Source: Microbacterium maritypicum | Lineage (GTDB): Bacteria > Actinomycetota > Actinomycetes > Actinomycetales > Microbacteriaceae | NCBI RefSeq assembly: GCF_041529975.1 | Contig: NZ_CP168030.1 | Location: 3,658,001 to 3,722,000 of the forward strand | Reading direction: 5' to 3' | Length of the DNA stretch: 64,000 bases | Part shown: piece after piece, positions 18,377-27,739 of the stretch | Layout: each line of letters starts with the position of its first letter | How positions within the stretch are numbered: position 1 is the first letter of the stretch | Made by a program: the position numbers and the translations under genes | The notes under the pieces: model-generated | The model's input: the letters and a program-made list of their open reading frames with translations, nothing else | Told to the model about the DNA's origin: nothing | Databases searched by the model: none

Positions 18377-19267
18377 ATGTCTCAGACACTGACCCGCACC
18401 ATCGTCGCGCCGGACCATCAGCCGACAGCACCCCGATACCGCTCCACAGCGGCCCGCATCGTCTTCGGCATCCCGTACTGGGTGTTCACGACCGCCCTCG
18501 CGGTGATCTTCCTCTACCCGCTCATCTGGACCGGCGTCTCGTCTGTCAGCCCGATGGCGGGCACGAGCCAGACCGACGGCTGGGGGTTCGGCAACTATGC
18601 CGCCCTCGGCGAGTACCAGGCGGGCATCTGGGTCTACCTCGGCAACTCGCTGTTCGTCTCCGTGCTCACGGTCGCCCTGACCCTGTTCATCTCGCTGCTC
18701 GGCGGCTACGCCTTCGCCCGGTTCTCGTTCCCGGGTAAGAACGCGCTGTTCCTGCTGACCCTCGCGATCCTGATGGTGCCGTACGCGACCCTGCTCATCC
18801 CGCTGTACGTGATCCTCAACGCGGTCGGCCTGCAGAACTCGCTGGTGGGCGTCGCACTCGTGATCACCATGTTCCAGCTGCCGTTCTCGATGTTCATGAT
18901 GCGCATCTCTTTCGAATCGATCCCGCGCGAGATGGACGAGGCGGCGATGGTCGACGGATGCTCCAGCTGGGGCGCCCTGTGGCGGGTGCTGCTCCCGGCG
19001 GTCAAGCCCGGACTCGTCACCGTCGGGCTGTTCGCGTTCCTCACGGCATGGAACGACTTCATGGCGCCGCTGATCCTCATCAACGACTCGAACCGCATGA
19101 CACTGCCGCTCGCGGTCGCGAACCTCCGCGGGCAGGTGCAGGGTGTCGTCGACTACGGCGCCACCGAGGCGGGAGTCGTCGTGCTGGCGCTCCCCTGCAT
19201 CGTGCTGTTCCTGATCCTCCAACGACACTACGTGCGCGGCTTCATGTCCGGCGCCTTCAAGGGATGA
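18377..19267 (+). CDS. Sugar ABC transporter permease (MalG type)
   Basis: A 296-residue MalG/LacG-type permease with six membrane spans and an EAA loop (REMDEAAMVDGCSSWGALW). It starts five bases after the preceding permease stop and its own stop overlaps the GH127 start (ATGA), so the three are translationally linked. The two permeases form the channel of the importer. Confidence 0.93.
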   Translation: MSQTLTRTIVAPDHQPTAPRYRSTAARIVFGIPYWVFTTALAVIFLYPLIWTGVSSVSPMAGTSQTDGWGFGNYAALGEYQAGIWVYLGNSLFVSVLTVALTLFISLLGGYAFARFSFPGKNALFLLTLAILMVPYATLLIPLYVILNAVGLQNSLVGVALVITMFQLPFSMFMMRISFESIPREMDEAAMVDGCSSWGALWRVLLPAVKPGLVTVGLFAFLTAWNDFMAPLILINDSNRMTLPLAVANLRGQVQGVVDYGATEAGVVVLALPCIVLFLILQRHYVRGFMSGAFKG

Positions 19268-21132
19268 CGATGTTCGACACCACTGCACCGGCTGCTCCGG
19301 TGGTTCCCACGCGCGGGCGCCTGCGCCCCCTCGGCCTCGACGACGTGCGCATCACGGGCGGATTCTGGGGCGAACGCCAGGCCGTCAACGGCACGGCGAC
19401 CCTCGACCACATCGAATCGCGCCTGGAGTCGGAGGGCTGGCTGCCCAACTTCGATCTCGCCGCCGCGGGCACACTGCCCGAGGGGCGCCGCGGGCGGGAG
19501 TTCGCGGATTCCGAGATCTACAAGTACCTCGAGGCCCTCGCCTGGGAGATCGGACGGACGGATGCCGCGACCGATGCCCCGCTCGAGCAGCGTTTCCGCG
19601 CCGTGGTCTCGCGGGTGGGTGCCGCGCAGGAGACCGACGGCTATCTGAACACGCAGTTCGGGCGCCCGGGGCAGGGCGAGCGTTGGTCGGATCTGGAGTG
19701 GGGCCACGAGCTGTACTGCCTCGGACACCTCTTCCAGGCGGCGGTCGCTCGGCACCGCACCCGGCCGGATGCCGACGACGGACTCGTCGCGGTCGCCCGA
19801 CGCGCGGCCGAGCTCGTCTGCGGCGAGTTCGGCACCGACGGCCGCGACGCGATCTGCGGTCACGCCGAGGTCGAGGTCGGACTCGCCGAGCTGGGACGGG
19901 CGCTCGGGGAACAGCGCTTCATCGACCAAGCGGCCCTGTTCGTCGAACGGCACGGCCGCGGTTCGCTCGCCGAGATCGAATGGGGCCAGGAGTACTTCCA
20001 GGACGACGTGCCGGTGCGCGCGGCCGAGGCGCTGCGCGGGCACGCCGTGCGCGCGAACTACCTGGCCTCCGGCGCCACCGACGTCGCGATCGAGCTCTCC
20101 GACGACAGACTGCTCGACGCGTTGCGCGGGCAGTGGGACCGCACGGTCGACCGCCGCACCTACGTGACCGGCGGCCAGGGGTCGCACCACCAGGACGAGG
20201 CGTTCGGCGCCGACTGGGAGCTGCCTTCGGATCGCGCCTACTCCGAGACCTGCGCCGGAGTCGGGTCGATCATGTTCTCGTGGCGGTTGCTGCTCGCGAC
20301 CGGCGACACCCGGCACGCCGACCTCATCGAGCGGACCCTCTTCAACGTCGTCGCGACGTCTCCCGCGCCGGACGGTCGGGCGTTCTACTACGCGAACACC
20401 CTGCACCAGCGGGTTCCGGGGGCACCGGCCGACCCGGAGGGAACGTCGAAGCGCGCCTCCTCGTCGTTGCGCGCGCCGTGGTTCGAGGTCTCCTGCTGCC
20501 CGCCCAACGTGGCGCGCACCTTCGCGAGCCTCGCGGCCTATGTCGCGACGGCCGACGACGAGGGCGTGCAGCTGCATCAGTACGCGCCGGCATCCGTGCG
20601 CACCACGCTGCCCGACGGACGCGTGATCGCACTCGACATCGAGACCGGGTACCCGGCCGACGGCGGCATCCGCGTGACGATCGCGGACGACGCCGAGTTC
20701 ACGCTCACCCTGCGCGTGCCGGCATGGGCAGCGGGCGCGACGGTGCGGGTCGACGCCGACGGCGAGAGCGCGCAGCATCCGGCTGCACCCGGCGTGGTCG
20801 AGGTGCGCCGTGCCTTCCGCACCGGTGATGTCGTCGAACTGACGCTGCCGCTGGCGGCCCGCGTGACGAGCCCCGATCCTCGCGTCGACGCCGTGCGCGG
20901 CTCGGTCGTGGTCGAGCGCGGCCCCGAGGTGCTGGCTCTGGAGTCTCTCGACTTCGGCGCCGATGTGGTCGACGCGGTGGTCGCCGGCGAGCCCGTCGAG
21001 TCCGGAGGTCAGGTGCGGATGCCGTTGCGGAACCGCGCCTCCGGCGAGGTCGCGGAGGCCCTGCTCGTCCCGTATCACGACTGGGCGCAGCGCGGTCCGT
21101 CCACGATGCGGGTCTGGATCCCGACGGCCTGA
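19264..21132 (+). CDS. Beta-L-arabinofuranosidase, glycoside hydrolase family 127
   Basis: A 622-residue GH127 (DUF1680) enzyme that should release L-arabinose from beta-arabinofuranosides such as those on extensin-type plant glycoproteins. The zinc-cysteine site of Bifidobacterium HypBA1 is preserved: Glu 328 and Cys 330 (SETCAG) and the Cys pair 411-412 (SCCPPN), one of which is the nucleophile. No signal peptide, so it is cytoplasmic and works on imported sugar. Start ATG at 19264 overlaps the permease stop; a second ATG two codons later is possible. It ends before a long hairpin at 21143. Confidence 0.92.
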   Translation: MTMFDTTAPAAPVVPTRGRLRPLGLDDVRITGGFWGERQAVNGTATLDHIESRLESEGWLPNFDLAAAGTLPEGRRGREFADSEIYKYLEALAWEIGRTDAATDAPLEQRFRAVVSRVGAAQETDGYLNTQFGRPGQGERWSDLEWGHELYCLGHLFQAAVARHRTRPDADDGLVAVARRAAELVCGEFGTDGRDAICGHAEVEVGLAELGRALGEQRFIDQAALFVERHGRGSLAEIEWGQEYFQDDVPVRAAEALRGHAVRANYLASGATDVAIELSDDRLLDALRGQWDRTVDRRTYVTGGQGSHHQDEAFGADWELPSDRAYSETCAGVGSIMFSWRLLLATGDTRHADLIERTLFNVVATSPAPDGRAFYYANTLHQRVPGAPADPEGTSKRASSSLRAPWFEVSCCPPNVARTFASLAAYVATADDEGVQLHQYAPASVRTTLPDGRVIALDIETGYPADGGIRVTIADDAEFTLTLRVPAWAAGATVRVDADGESAQHPAAPGVVEVRRAFRTGDVVELTLPLAARVTSPDPRVDAVRGSVVVERGPEVLALESLDFGADVVDAVVAGEPVESGGQVRMPLRNRASGEVAEALLVPYHDWAQRGPSTMRVWIPTA

Positions 21133-21142
21133 GTCACCCCCG

Positions 21143-21203
21143 TTTCGAATCGCGCAACTGGTCCCTTTTCCGACGGGGAAGGGACCATTTGCGCGACTCG
21201 AAA
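21143..21203. terminator. Long intergenic hairpin between convergent operons
   Basis: Arms 21143-21167 and 21179-21203 are inverted copies matching at 23 of 25 positions, with an 11-base loop. It lies between the GH127 gene and the oppositely oriented permease gene, so it can end transcription from both sides. Its length and near-perfect arms suggest a mobile or REP-like palindromic element rather than a simple terminator. Confidence 0.6.
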
Positions 21204-21214
21204 GGAGCTCGGGG

Positions 21215-22252
21215 CTACTCCCGTTTCCGGGTGACCGCCCGCTGCAGCAGCACGAACACGAGCAGGATGCCGCCGGTGATGATGGTGGTCATCTCCGGAG
21301 GGATGCCGCCATCACGGGTGATCAGCACGTTCATCAGGCCGAGAACCAGCGCACCGATGACCGAGCCCAGCACGTAGCCGTAGGCGCCGGTGAGCACCGT
21401 GCCGCCGATCACGGCCGCAGCGATCGCGTCGAGCTCCCACCCGATGCCGGTGATGTTCTGCGCCGTGCCGAGTCGTGCGGTGTAGAGCACGGCGGCGAGT
21501 CCGGCGAGCGAACCGCTGATCACGTAGACGAGCACCTTGGTGCGGTGCACGGGGAGACCCATCAGCAGCGCGGAGCTCTCTGAGCCGCCGATCGCGTAGA
21601 CCGTCCGTCCGGTCCGCGTGCGGTGCAGGACGAAGAAGGCCACTGCGACGACGATCACCGCGATCACCACGGCCGGCGTGATGACGAGGTCGTTCACCTT
21701 GGGTCCGTCGACGATCTTGAGCTGCACGCCGATCCACCGGATCGGAGAGTCCTCGCCGAGGCGCTCCGGCTTGGTGCTCAGCAGCGAGGCGAGCCCGCGC
21801 CCGAGGAACATCATGGCCAGCGTCGCGATGAACGGCTGCACGTTGAAGTATCGGATGAGGACGCCGGACACCACGCCGAATGCCGCGCCGATCCCGATCA
21901 TGGCGACGATCACGGCGAGCGCGTTCCAGCCCGCGTTCGAGAGCATCACCCCGGCCACCGAGGACAGCGCGATGATCGACCCGACCGACAGGTCGATGCC
22001 ACCGGTGAGGATGACGAAGGTCAGCGCGACCGCCAGCACGATCAGGTGAGCGTTGTTGATGAGCAGGTTCGACAGCGTGTTGGCCTGCACGATGCGGCCG
22101 TAGGCGATCTCGCCGAACACGACCATGCCGACGAAGATGACCACCGAGGCGATGGTCGGCAGCACCGACGGGTTCGCCGTGACCACGCGTCGCATCCGGT
22201 CGAGGAGCGTCTCGGTCTCGTTCAGGGCGGGAGCCGCCGTCGCCACGCTCAT
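21215..22252 (-). CDS. yjfF: Sugar ABC transporter permease, YjfF-like (CUT2)
   Basis: A 345-residue permease of the RbsC/AraH family with eight to ten membrane spans; LTGGIDLSVGS and the late GGTVLTGAYGYVLG are family hallmarks. The start at 22252 overlaps the preceding permease stop (ATGA). Gene order YtfQ, YtfR, YtfT, YjfF matches the E. coli galactofuranose importer, so this is probably the second permease of a furanose importer. Whether it carries galactofuranose, arabinofuranose or another pentose is not shown. Confidence 0.85.
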   Translation of the reverse strand: MSVATAAPALNETETLLDRMRRVVTANPSVLPTIASVVIFVGMVVFGEIAYGRIVQANTLSNLLINNAHLIVLAVALTFVILTGGIDLSVGSIIALSSVAGVMLSNAGWNALAVIVAMIGIGAAFGVVSGVLIRYFNVQPFIATLAMMFLGRGLASLLSTKPERLGEDSPIRWIGVQLKIVDGPKVNDLVITPAVVIAVIVVAVAFFVLHRTRTGRTVYAIGGSESSALLMGLPVHRTKVLVYVISGSLAGLAAVLYTARLGTAQNITGIGWELDAIAAAVIGGTVLTGAYGYVLGSVIGALVLGLMNVLITRDGGIPPEMTTIITGGILLVFVLLQRAVTRKRE

Positions 22253-23322
22253 GCGGCCACCTCCTCTTTCTGCGCGACCGGTTCGACCGGTGCGGAACGG
22301 CGTCTTCTGCGGAACCAGCTGCGCATGCGCTCGGACTGCAGAAGGCACAGGGCGACGATCACGATCGCCTTGAATGCCGGCGTGGCCGATGACGAGATGC
22401 CGAGGTAGAGGACGGTCTTGTCGAGCGTCGCGATCAACAGCGCTCCGACGAAAGCGCCGCTCAGCGAGAACTTGCCCCCGGCGAGCGATGCCCCGCCGAT
22501 GACGACGGCGAGGATGGCATCGAGCTCCAGCTGGTACCCGGTGCGGGAGATATCGACGGTCATGACGCTGCCGACCGACATGATGCCGGCGACACCGGCC
22601 AGCACGCCGCTGAGGATGTACGTCGTCAGCAGGAGGCCCTTGGGCTTGATGCCGGCCATGCGGCTCGCCCGCGGGTTGATTCCGATGGCCTCGATCATGA
22701 GGCCGAGGGCGCTGCGGCGCACGACCCAGCCGACGGCGAGCACCAGCAGCACCGCCAGGATGAACACGACCGGGATGCCGAGCACGAAGCCGTTCGAGAT
22801 CCAGCGGAACGCATCGTTGGACGCCGTGGTGTTCTGACCGCCGGTGATCACCTTGGCGATGCCGCGCCCGGCGAGCATCAGCACGAGCGTGGCGATGAAC
22901 GGCTGCAGCCCGACGTAGGCGACGAGCACCCCGTTGACCGCCCCGAGGATACCGGTGATCAGCAGCGCGAGGCCGACGGCGCCGAGTGCTCCCCCCACCC
23001 CGGCCGACGGGTCGGCGGCACTGAGGAACTCCATCGAGACGGCGCCCGCGACGGCCATGAGCGAGCCGACCGAGAGGTCGATGCCACCAGTGGCGATCAC
23101 GAGGGACATCCCGATGGCGATCATCATGATGGGCGCCGCCTGGCGCAGGATGTCGATGACGTTGCCGACCAGGTTGCCGTTGTTCGGGTTGATCGACACA
23201 GCCAGATACGTCGGGTCCTTGAGCACGTTCAGGGCGAGCAGCGCGACGATGGCGACGATCCCCCAGAAGAAGGGCTTGTGGATCAGGTCGCGCCAGATGG
23301 TGGAGCCGGTTGCGGCGGTCAT
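22249..23322 (-). CDS. ytfT: Sugar ABC transporter permease, YtfT-like (CUT2)
   Basis: A 357-residue RbsC/AraH-family permease. TGGIDLSVGSLMAVAG and IGGASLAGGKFSLSG are the conserved cytoplasmic-facing segments. The ATG overlaps the ATPase stop by four bases, and its own stop overlaps the next permease start. The C-terminus is basic (SWFRRRRRS). It pairs with the YjfF-like protein to form the membrane channel. Confidence 0.88.
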   Translation of the reverse strand: MTAATGSTIWRDLIHKPFFWGIVAIVALLALNVLKDPTYLAVSINPNNGNLVGNVIDILRQAAPIMMIAIGMSLVIATGGIDLSVGSLMAVAGAVSMEFLSAADPSAGVGGALGAVGLALLITGILGAVNGVLVAYVGLQPFIATLVLMLAGRGIAKVITGGQNTTASNDAFRWISNGFVLGIPVVFILAVLLVLAVGWVVRRSALGLMIEAIGINPRASRMAGIKPKGLLLTTYILSGVLAGVAGIMSVGSVMTVDISRTGYQLELDAILAVVIGGASLAGGKFSLSGAFVGALLIATLDKTVLYLGISSSATPAFKAIVIVALCLLQSERMRSWFRRRRRSAPVEPVAQKEEVAA

Positions 23323-24926
23323 CGCGCTGCCTCCTTGTCAGTGGTGTGAGCGATGCTATCCGGCAGCGCGCCGTCGGTTTCGTCGAGGGTCTCGGCCGCC
23401 GCTTCCACGCCGTGCGCGGCGATCACGTCGACGACCACCTGGGCGGTGACGTCCGGTCCGTTCTGGATCTCGCCGATCTTGCGGTGGTCCTTCAGCACGA
23501 CGATCCGCTCGGACAGCCGGACCACCTCTTCGAGCTCGGACGAGATGAAGACCACGGCGACGCCCTCTTCCGCGAGTTCGGCCACCGCCTCCTGGATCTC
23601 GGCCTTGGCGCCCACGTCGATGCCGCGGGTGGGCTCGTCGAGGATGAGGAGTTCGGGCCGCGTCGCCAGCCAGCGGCCGAGCAGCACCTTCTGCTGGTTG
23701 CCGCCCGAGAGGTTCTTGATCATCCGGTCGGGATCGGCGGGGCGCACGTTCAGCTGCGCGATGTACTTCTCGACGATCGCGTCCTGCTCCTTGCGGGGCA
23801 TGGGCCGCGCCCAGCCGCGCTCGGCCTGCACGGCGAGGATGATGTTCTCGCGCACGGTCAGGTCTCCGACGATGCCCTCGTCGCGGCGGTTCTCGGTCGA
23901 GAACGCGATGCGCAGGGCGAGCGCTTCGGCGGGCGACTTCAGCTCGACGCGGCGACCGTGCAGCTCGATCGTCCCGCCGTCGGTGCGGTCGGCTCCGTAG
24001 AGCAGCCGGGCGAGTTCGGTGCGTCCGGAGCCGAGCAGGCCCGCGACGCCGATCACCTCGCCGGGGCGGATGTCGAGGTCGGTGGGCTCGACCGCGCCGC
24101 GACGCGTGATGCCGGATGCGGACAGCAGCGGCTTCTCCTCGGCGTCACGGGGTGCGCGTCGACGGTTGCCGCCGAGCGACTTCAGCGCGTCGAGGTCCTT
24201 GCCGATCATGGTCGAGATGAGCGCGTGCCGGTCGAGGTCACGGGTGAGGTACTCGCCTTCGTAACGGCCGTTGCGCAGCACGGTGAGGCGGTCGCTGATC
24301 GCATAGACCTGATCGAGGAAGTGCGAGACGAAGAGGATCGCGACCCCCTGGTCGCGCAGTGAGCGGATCACGGCGAAGAGGCCGTCGACCTCGGCGGCAT
24401 CCAGGCTCGATGTGGGCTCGTCGAGGATGAGGACCTTGGCCTTGATCGCCATGGCCCGGCTGATCGCGACGAGCTGCTGCAGGGCGATCGAGAGGGTGGA
24501 GAGAGGTCGGTGGGTGTCGAGGTGTCCGAGTCCGAGCCGGCTGAGGGCCTCGGTGGCCGCGCGATGAGTGGCCGACCAGTTGATGCCGAACGGACCGCGG
24601 CGCTCGTGCCCGAGCATGACGTTCTCGCCGATGGAGAGGTTCGGCGCCAGATTGACCTCTTGGTACACGGTCGAGATGCCGGCGTCCTGGGCGTCTCCGG
24701 CTCCGGTGAAGCTGCGCTCCTGGCCGGTCACGACGATCGACCCGGAGTCGATGCGGTAGACGCCGGTGAGGGCCTTGATCAACGTCGACTTGCCGGCGCC
24801 GTTCTCCCCCATGAGGGCGTGCACCTCACCGGGGAACAGGCGGAAGTCGACCCCGTCGAGCGCTTTCACACCGGGGAATCCGATCGATATCCCGCGCATC
24901 TCGACGATGGGGAGTTCTTCGTTCAT
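23319..24926 (-). CDS. ytfR: Sugar ABC transporter ATPase with two nucleotide-binding domains, YtfR-like
   Basis: A 535-residue tandem ATPase of the RbsA/AraG/YtfR family. The first domain has Walker A GENGAGKST and Walker B VLILDEPTSSLD with the usual degenerate signature (LSIALQQ); the second has GLLGSGRTE in place of Walker A and a good LSGGNQQK signature, normal for this family. The ATG at 24926 has GGAGAG 6 bases upstream. It energises the YtfT/YjfF permeases. A close paralogue is encoded at 26192-27739. Confidence 0.9.
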   Translation of the reverse strand: MNEELPIVEMRGISIGFPGVKALDGVDFRLFPGEVHALMGENGAGKSTLIKALTGVYRIDSGSIVVTGQERSFTGAGDAQDAGISTVYQEVNLAPNLSIGENVMLGHERRGPFGINWSATHRAATEALSRLGLGHLDTHRPLSTLSIALQQLVAISRAMAIKAKVLILDEPTSSLDAAEVDGLFAVIRSLRDQGVAILFVSHFLDQVYAISDRLTVLRNGRYEGEYLTRDLDRHALISTMIGKDLDALKSLGGNRRRAPRDAEEKPLLSASGITRRGAVEPTDLDIRPGEVIGVAGLLGSGRTELARLLYGADRTDGGTIELHGRRVELKSPAEALALRIAFSTENRRDEGIVGDLTVRENIILAVQAERGWARPMPRKEQDAIVEKYIAQLNVRPADPDRMIKNLSGGNQQKVLLGRWLATRPELLILDEPTRGIDVGAKAEIQEAVAELAEEGVAVVFISSELEEVVRLSERIVVLKDHRKIGEIQNGPDVTAQVVVDVIAAHGVEAAAETLDETDGALPDSIAHTTDKEAAR

Positions 24927-24946
24927 CACTGTCTCTCCGTCCGGGT

Positions 24947-24979
24947 GCCCGGGTGGCGCGCTGCGGGCGCCACCCGGGC
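24947..24979 (-). promoter_or_regulatory. Hairpin between binding-protein and ATPase genes
   Basis: A 12-base-pair GC-rich stem (24947-24958 with 24968-24979) in the 81-base gap. Such hairpins often stabilise or partly terminate the messenger so that the binding protein is made in excess over the membrane parts. Confidence 0.5.
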
Positions 24980-25007
24980 GGGGTGCCGGATCACTCCGGC
25001 GTCGGGT

Positions 25008-26012
25008 TCAGTACTTGCGGTCGGCCAGCACGGCCTGCGCGGCTTCGGCGGAGTCGAACGCCTCGCTCGGGACGACGATGTACGACTCGACCTCGTCACC
25101 GGCGAGCGCCTTCTCGACGACCTCCATCGCGGTCTCGCCGAACAGCGGGTTGTACTCGTGCACGTAGCTGAGCTGACCGTCGGCGAGCGCCTGCATGGCG
25201 TTCTTGGTGCCGTCGATCGTGGCGATCTTCACGTCTTCGCCGACGACGAGGCCGGCTTCTTCGGCCGCCTGCGCGGCGCCGAGGCCCATCTCGTCGTTCT
25301 GCGCGAACACGAGCTGGATGTCGTTGTTCGCCGACTTGAGCATCGTCTCGAAGACGCTCTTGCCCTCTTCGGCCGACCAGTTCGCGGTCTGCGCGTCGAG
25401 CTTCGTCAGCGCGGCGTCACCGAGGCCCTCGTCGAAGCCCTCGTTGCGCTCGTTCACGACGCCGACGCCGGCCGGACCCTCGAGCACGACGTAGTTGCCG
25501 CCATCGGGGAAGGTGGCGGCCGCCCACGTGCCGACCTCCTTCGCGACCTCGACGTTGTCGGGGGCGATGCGGGTGACGTAGAGGCTGTCGTCGTCGGGCT
25601 CGATGCCACGGTCGAGCAGGATCACCGGGATCTCGGCCTCCTGCGCTCGCTTGAGGGAGTCCTCCCAGCCCGAGGCCTCGGTCGCCGACAGCAGGATCAC
25701 GTCGACACCCTCGTCGACGAACGACGTGAACGCGTCGATCTGCGACTTCTGGTCGAGGTTGGTGGCGGGGGCGTACTTGAGCTCGTATCCGGCGTCCTCC
25801 GTGAAGGTGTCCTGGATGTTCTGCTCGTTGGCCTCGCGCCACGCGCCTTCGGGGCCGACGGCGACGAAACCGACCGTGGTCAGCTCGTCGGAGCCACCAT
25901 CGCCGCCGGCTTCTCCGTCGGTTCCTCCGGACGAGCAGGCGGCAAGGCCGATGGTGAGTGCGCCGGCTGCGACCAGACCGAGCGCGATGCGGATGCGCTT
26001 CTTCGCGGACAT
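25008..26012 (-). CDS. ytfQ: Sugar ABC transporter periplasmic-type binding lipoprotein, YtfQ-like
   Basis: A 334-residue family 2 (RbsB/AraF-type) binding protein with signal peptide and lipobox IGLAAC, then a Gly/Asp/Ser-rich linker. Family blocks include VGFVAVGPEGAWREANEQNIQ, DVILLSATEASGWED, IPVILLDRGI and the ligand-contact FAQNDEMGLGA and TIDGTKNAM. These match YtfQ more than RbsB. GGAGGA lies upstream of the ATG. The upstream region holds four operator-like sites, indicating strong control by the LacI at 27736-28755. Confidence 0.88.
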   Translation of the reverse strand: MSAKKRIRIALGLVAAGALTIGLAACSSGGTDGEAGGDGGSDELTTVGFVAVGPEGAWREANEQNIQDTFTEDAGYELKYAPATNLDQKSQIDAFTSFVDEGVDVILLSATEASGWEDSLKRAQEAEIPVILLDRGIEPDDDSLYVTRIAPDNVEVAKEVGTWAAATFPDGGNYVVLEGPAGVGVVNERNEGFDEGLGDAALTKLDAQTANWSAEEGKSVFETMLKSANNDIQLVFAQNDEMGLGAAQAAEEAGLVVGEDVKIATIDGTKNAMQALADGQLSYVHEYNPLFGETAMEVVEKALAGDEVESYIVVPSEAFDSAEAAQAVLADRKY

Positions 26013-26112
26013 GTTCTCCTCCTTGAGATGCCGGTAGTCAGCCCGGCAATGGTGGACCTGACGTGGTCCCTTGCGTGAGTGCAGGACAGCGGCACTGCCT
26101 ATCCTGCGGCGA

Positions 26113-26196
26113 TGTTACCGGGAACAATTTCTGGAACACAAGGATTGTTCCAAAAATCAGGAATGTTCCAGCGGCGAGGTTCTGTTACCGATCACA
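26113..26196. promoter_or_regulatory. Cluster of LacI-type operator sites upstream of ytfQ
   Basis: TGTTACCGGGAACA (26113-26126), an inverted pair TGGAACA/TGTTCCA (26132-26138 and 26146-26152), a single TGTTCCA (26164-26170) and TGTTACCGATCACA (26183-26196, reaching into the end of the orphan ATPase gene). The first matches the site TGTTACCGAGAACA at 28784 in front of the LacI gene, so the same repressor probably acts at both. Confidence 0.65.
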
Positions 26197-27739
26197 ATTC
26201 CGCGTCAGGACCGGGATCCGCGGCGATCATCTCCACCACGGTGTCGACCGTGACACCCGGCCCATTGCTGAGTTCGCCGATCTTCTCGCGGTCTTTCAGC
26301 ACGATGATGCGGTCGCTCAGGCGCACGACCTCCTCCAGCTCCGAGGAGATGAAGACCACCGCCACCCCGTCGCCGGCGAGCTGACTGATCCGGCGCTGCA
26401 CGTCGAGCTTGGCCGCGATGTCGATCCCCCGCGTCGGCTCGTCGAGGATGAGCACGTGCGGGCGCACGGCGAGCGCGCGCGCCAGCAGCACCTTCTGCTG
26501 CGTCCCCCCGGAGAGCAGTTTGACCGGTCGATCGAGGTCGGCCGGAGACAGATGCAGCGCCTCGACGTAGGTGTCGACGATCGCCGCCTCCTCGGCCGCC
26601 GACAGCGGGCGCGCCCAACCGCGCAGCGCCTGCAGCGACAGGATCATGTTCTCCCGGGCGGTCAGATCGCCGATGATGCCCTGCGTGCGTCTGCTCTCGG
26701 CCGACAGCGCGATGCGATGGCGCAGCGCGGCCGACGGACTGCGCAGTTCCACGCGTTCGCCGTCCACCCACAGTTCGCCGCTATCGGTCCGCGTCGTGCC
26801 GCTGAGGAGTGCCGCGAGCTCCGAGCGTCCGGATCCGCGGAGGCCGGCCAGACCGACGATCTCGCCCCGCTGCACCTCGAAGTCGGTCCGTTCGAACTCG
26901 CCCCGCCGCCCGACGTCCGTGGCGCGCATCGCGGGCTCTCCGTCCGAGGCGTAGTGATGCGCCTTGCGTTCCGAGCCGAGGGCACGCAGCCCGTCGAGGT
27001 CTTTGCCGAGCATCTTCGAGATGAGGTCCGCCCGCTCGAGGTCCCGCGTGGCGTACTCGCCGATCCGCCGACCGCCGCGGAGCACCGTCATCCGGTCGCT
27101 GATCGCGAAGGCCTGCTCGAGGAAGTGCGTGATGAAGAGGATGGCCACCCCGCGCTCCCGCAGACCGCGGATCACCCGCATGAGCGTGGCGACCTCCTCC
27201 TGGTCGAGGCTCGAGGTCGGCTCGTCGAGGACGAGGACCCGCGGGTCGTCCACGACGGCGCGGGCCAAGGCGACGAGCTGCTTCTGCGCCGGCGTCAGCA
27301 TCGACAGCGGCGTCTTCGGATCGAGGTCGTCGAGCCCCAGTCGCGCCAGGGCACCCGCGGCATCCGCTCGCGTGCGCTTCCAGTCGATGCCGAAGTACCC
27401 GCGACGCTCACGGCCCAGCATGACGTTCTCGGCGACGCTGAGGTTCGGGGCCAGCTGCGTCTCCTGGAACACGGTGGCGATGCCGGCGGCGCGACTGTCG
27501 GCGACACCGCCGAACCGGCGCGGTTCACCCTCGACGAAGACCACGCCGGCGTCGGGGGCGCGGGTTCCCGTGAGCACCGAGACGAGGGTCGACTTGCCCG
27601 CCGCGTTCTCTCCCATCACGGCATGCACCTCGCCGGGGAAGAGCCGAAAGTCGACACCGTCGAGCGCCCGCGCCCCCGGGAACTCGACCGTGATCCCCTG
27701 CAGCCGGACGAGCGGCTCCGGGGTGGGCTCGGCGCTCAC
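26192..27739 (-). CDS. Orphan sugar ABC transporter ATPase coupled to LacI
   Basis: A 515-residue tandem ATPase of the RbsA/YtfR family, paralogous to the one at 23319-24926. Walker A of domain 1 reads GENAAGKST (residues 43-51), with Ala where most relatives have Gly at the fourth position; GK[ST] is kept. Walker B LVLDEPTSSLD and the second-domain signature LSGGTQQKV are intact. Its GTG start overlaps the LacI stop, so regulator and ATPase are made together. No permease or binding protein is attached, suggesting it serves the downstream YtfQ/YtfT/YjfF set or a remote one. Confidence 0.85.
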   Translation of the reverse strand: MSAEPTPEPLVRLQGITVEFPGARALDGVDFRLFPGEVHAVMGENAAGKSTLVSVLTGTRAPDAGVVFVEGEPRRFGGVADSRAAGIATVFQETQLAPNLSVAENVMLGRERRGYFGIDWKRTRADAAGALARLGLDDLDPKTPLSMLTPAQKQLVALARAVVDDPRVLVLDEPTSSLDQEEVATLMRVIRGLRERGVAILFITHFLEQAFAISDRMTVLRGGRRIGEYATRDLERADLISKMLGKDLDGLRALGSERKAHHYASDGEPAMRATDVGRRGEFERTDFEVQRGEIVGLAGLRGSGRSELAALLSGTTRTDSGELWVDGERVELRSPSAALRHRIALSAESRRTQGIIGDLTARENMILSLQALRGWARPLSAAEEAAIVDTYVEALHLSPADLDRPVKLLSGGTQQKVLLARALAVRPHVLILDEPTRGIDIAAKLDVQRRISQLAGDGVAVVFISSELEEVVRLSDRIIVLKDREKIGELSNGPGVTVDTVVEMIAADPGPDAEL

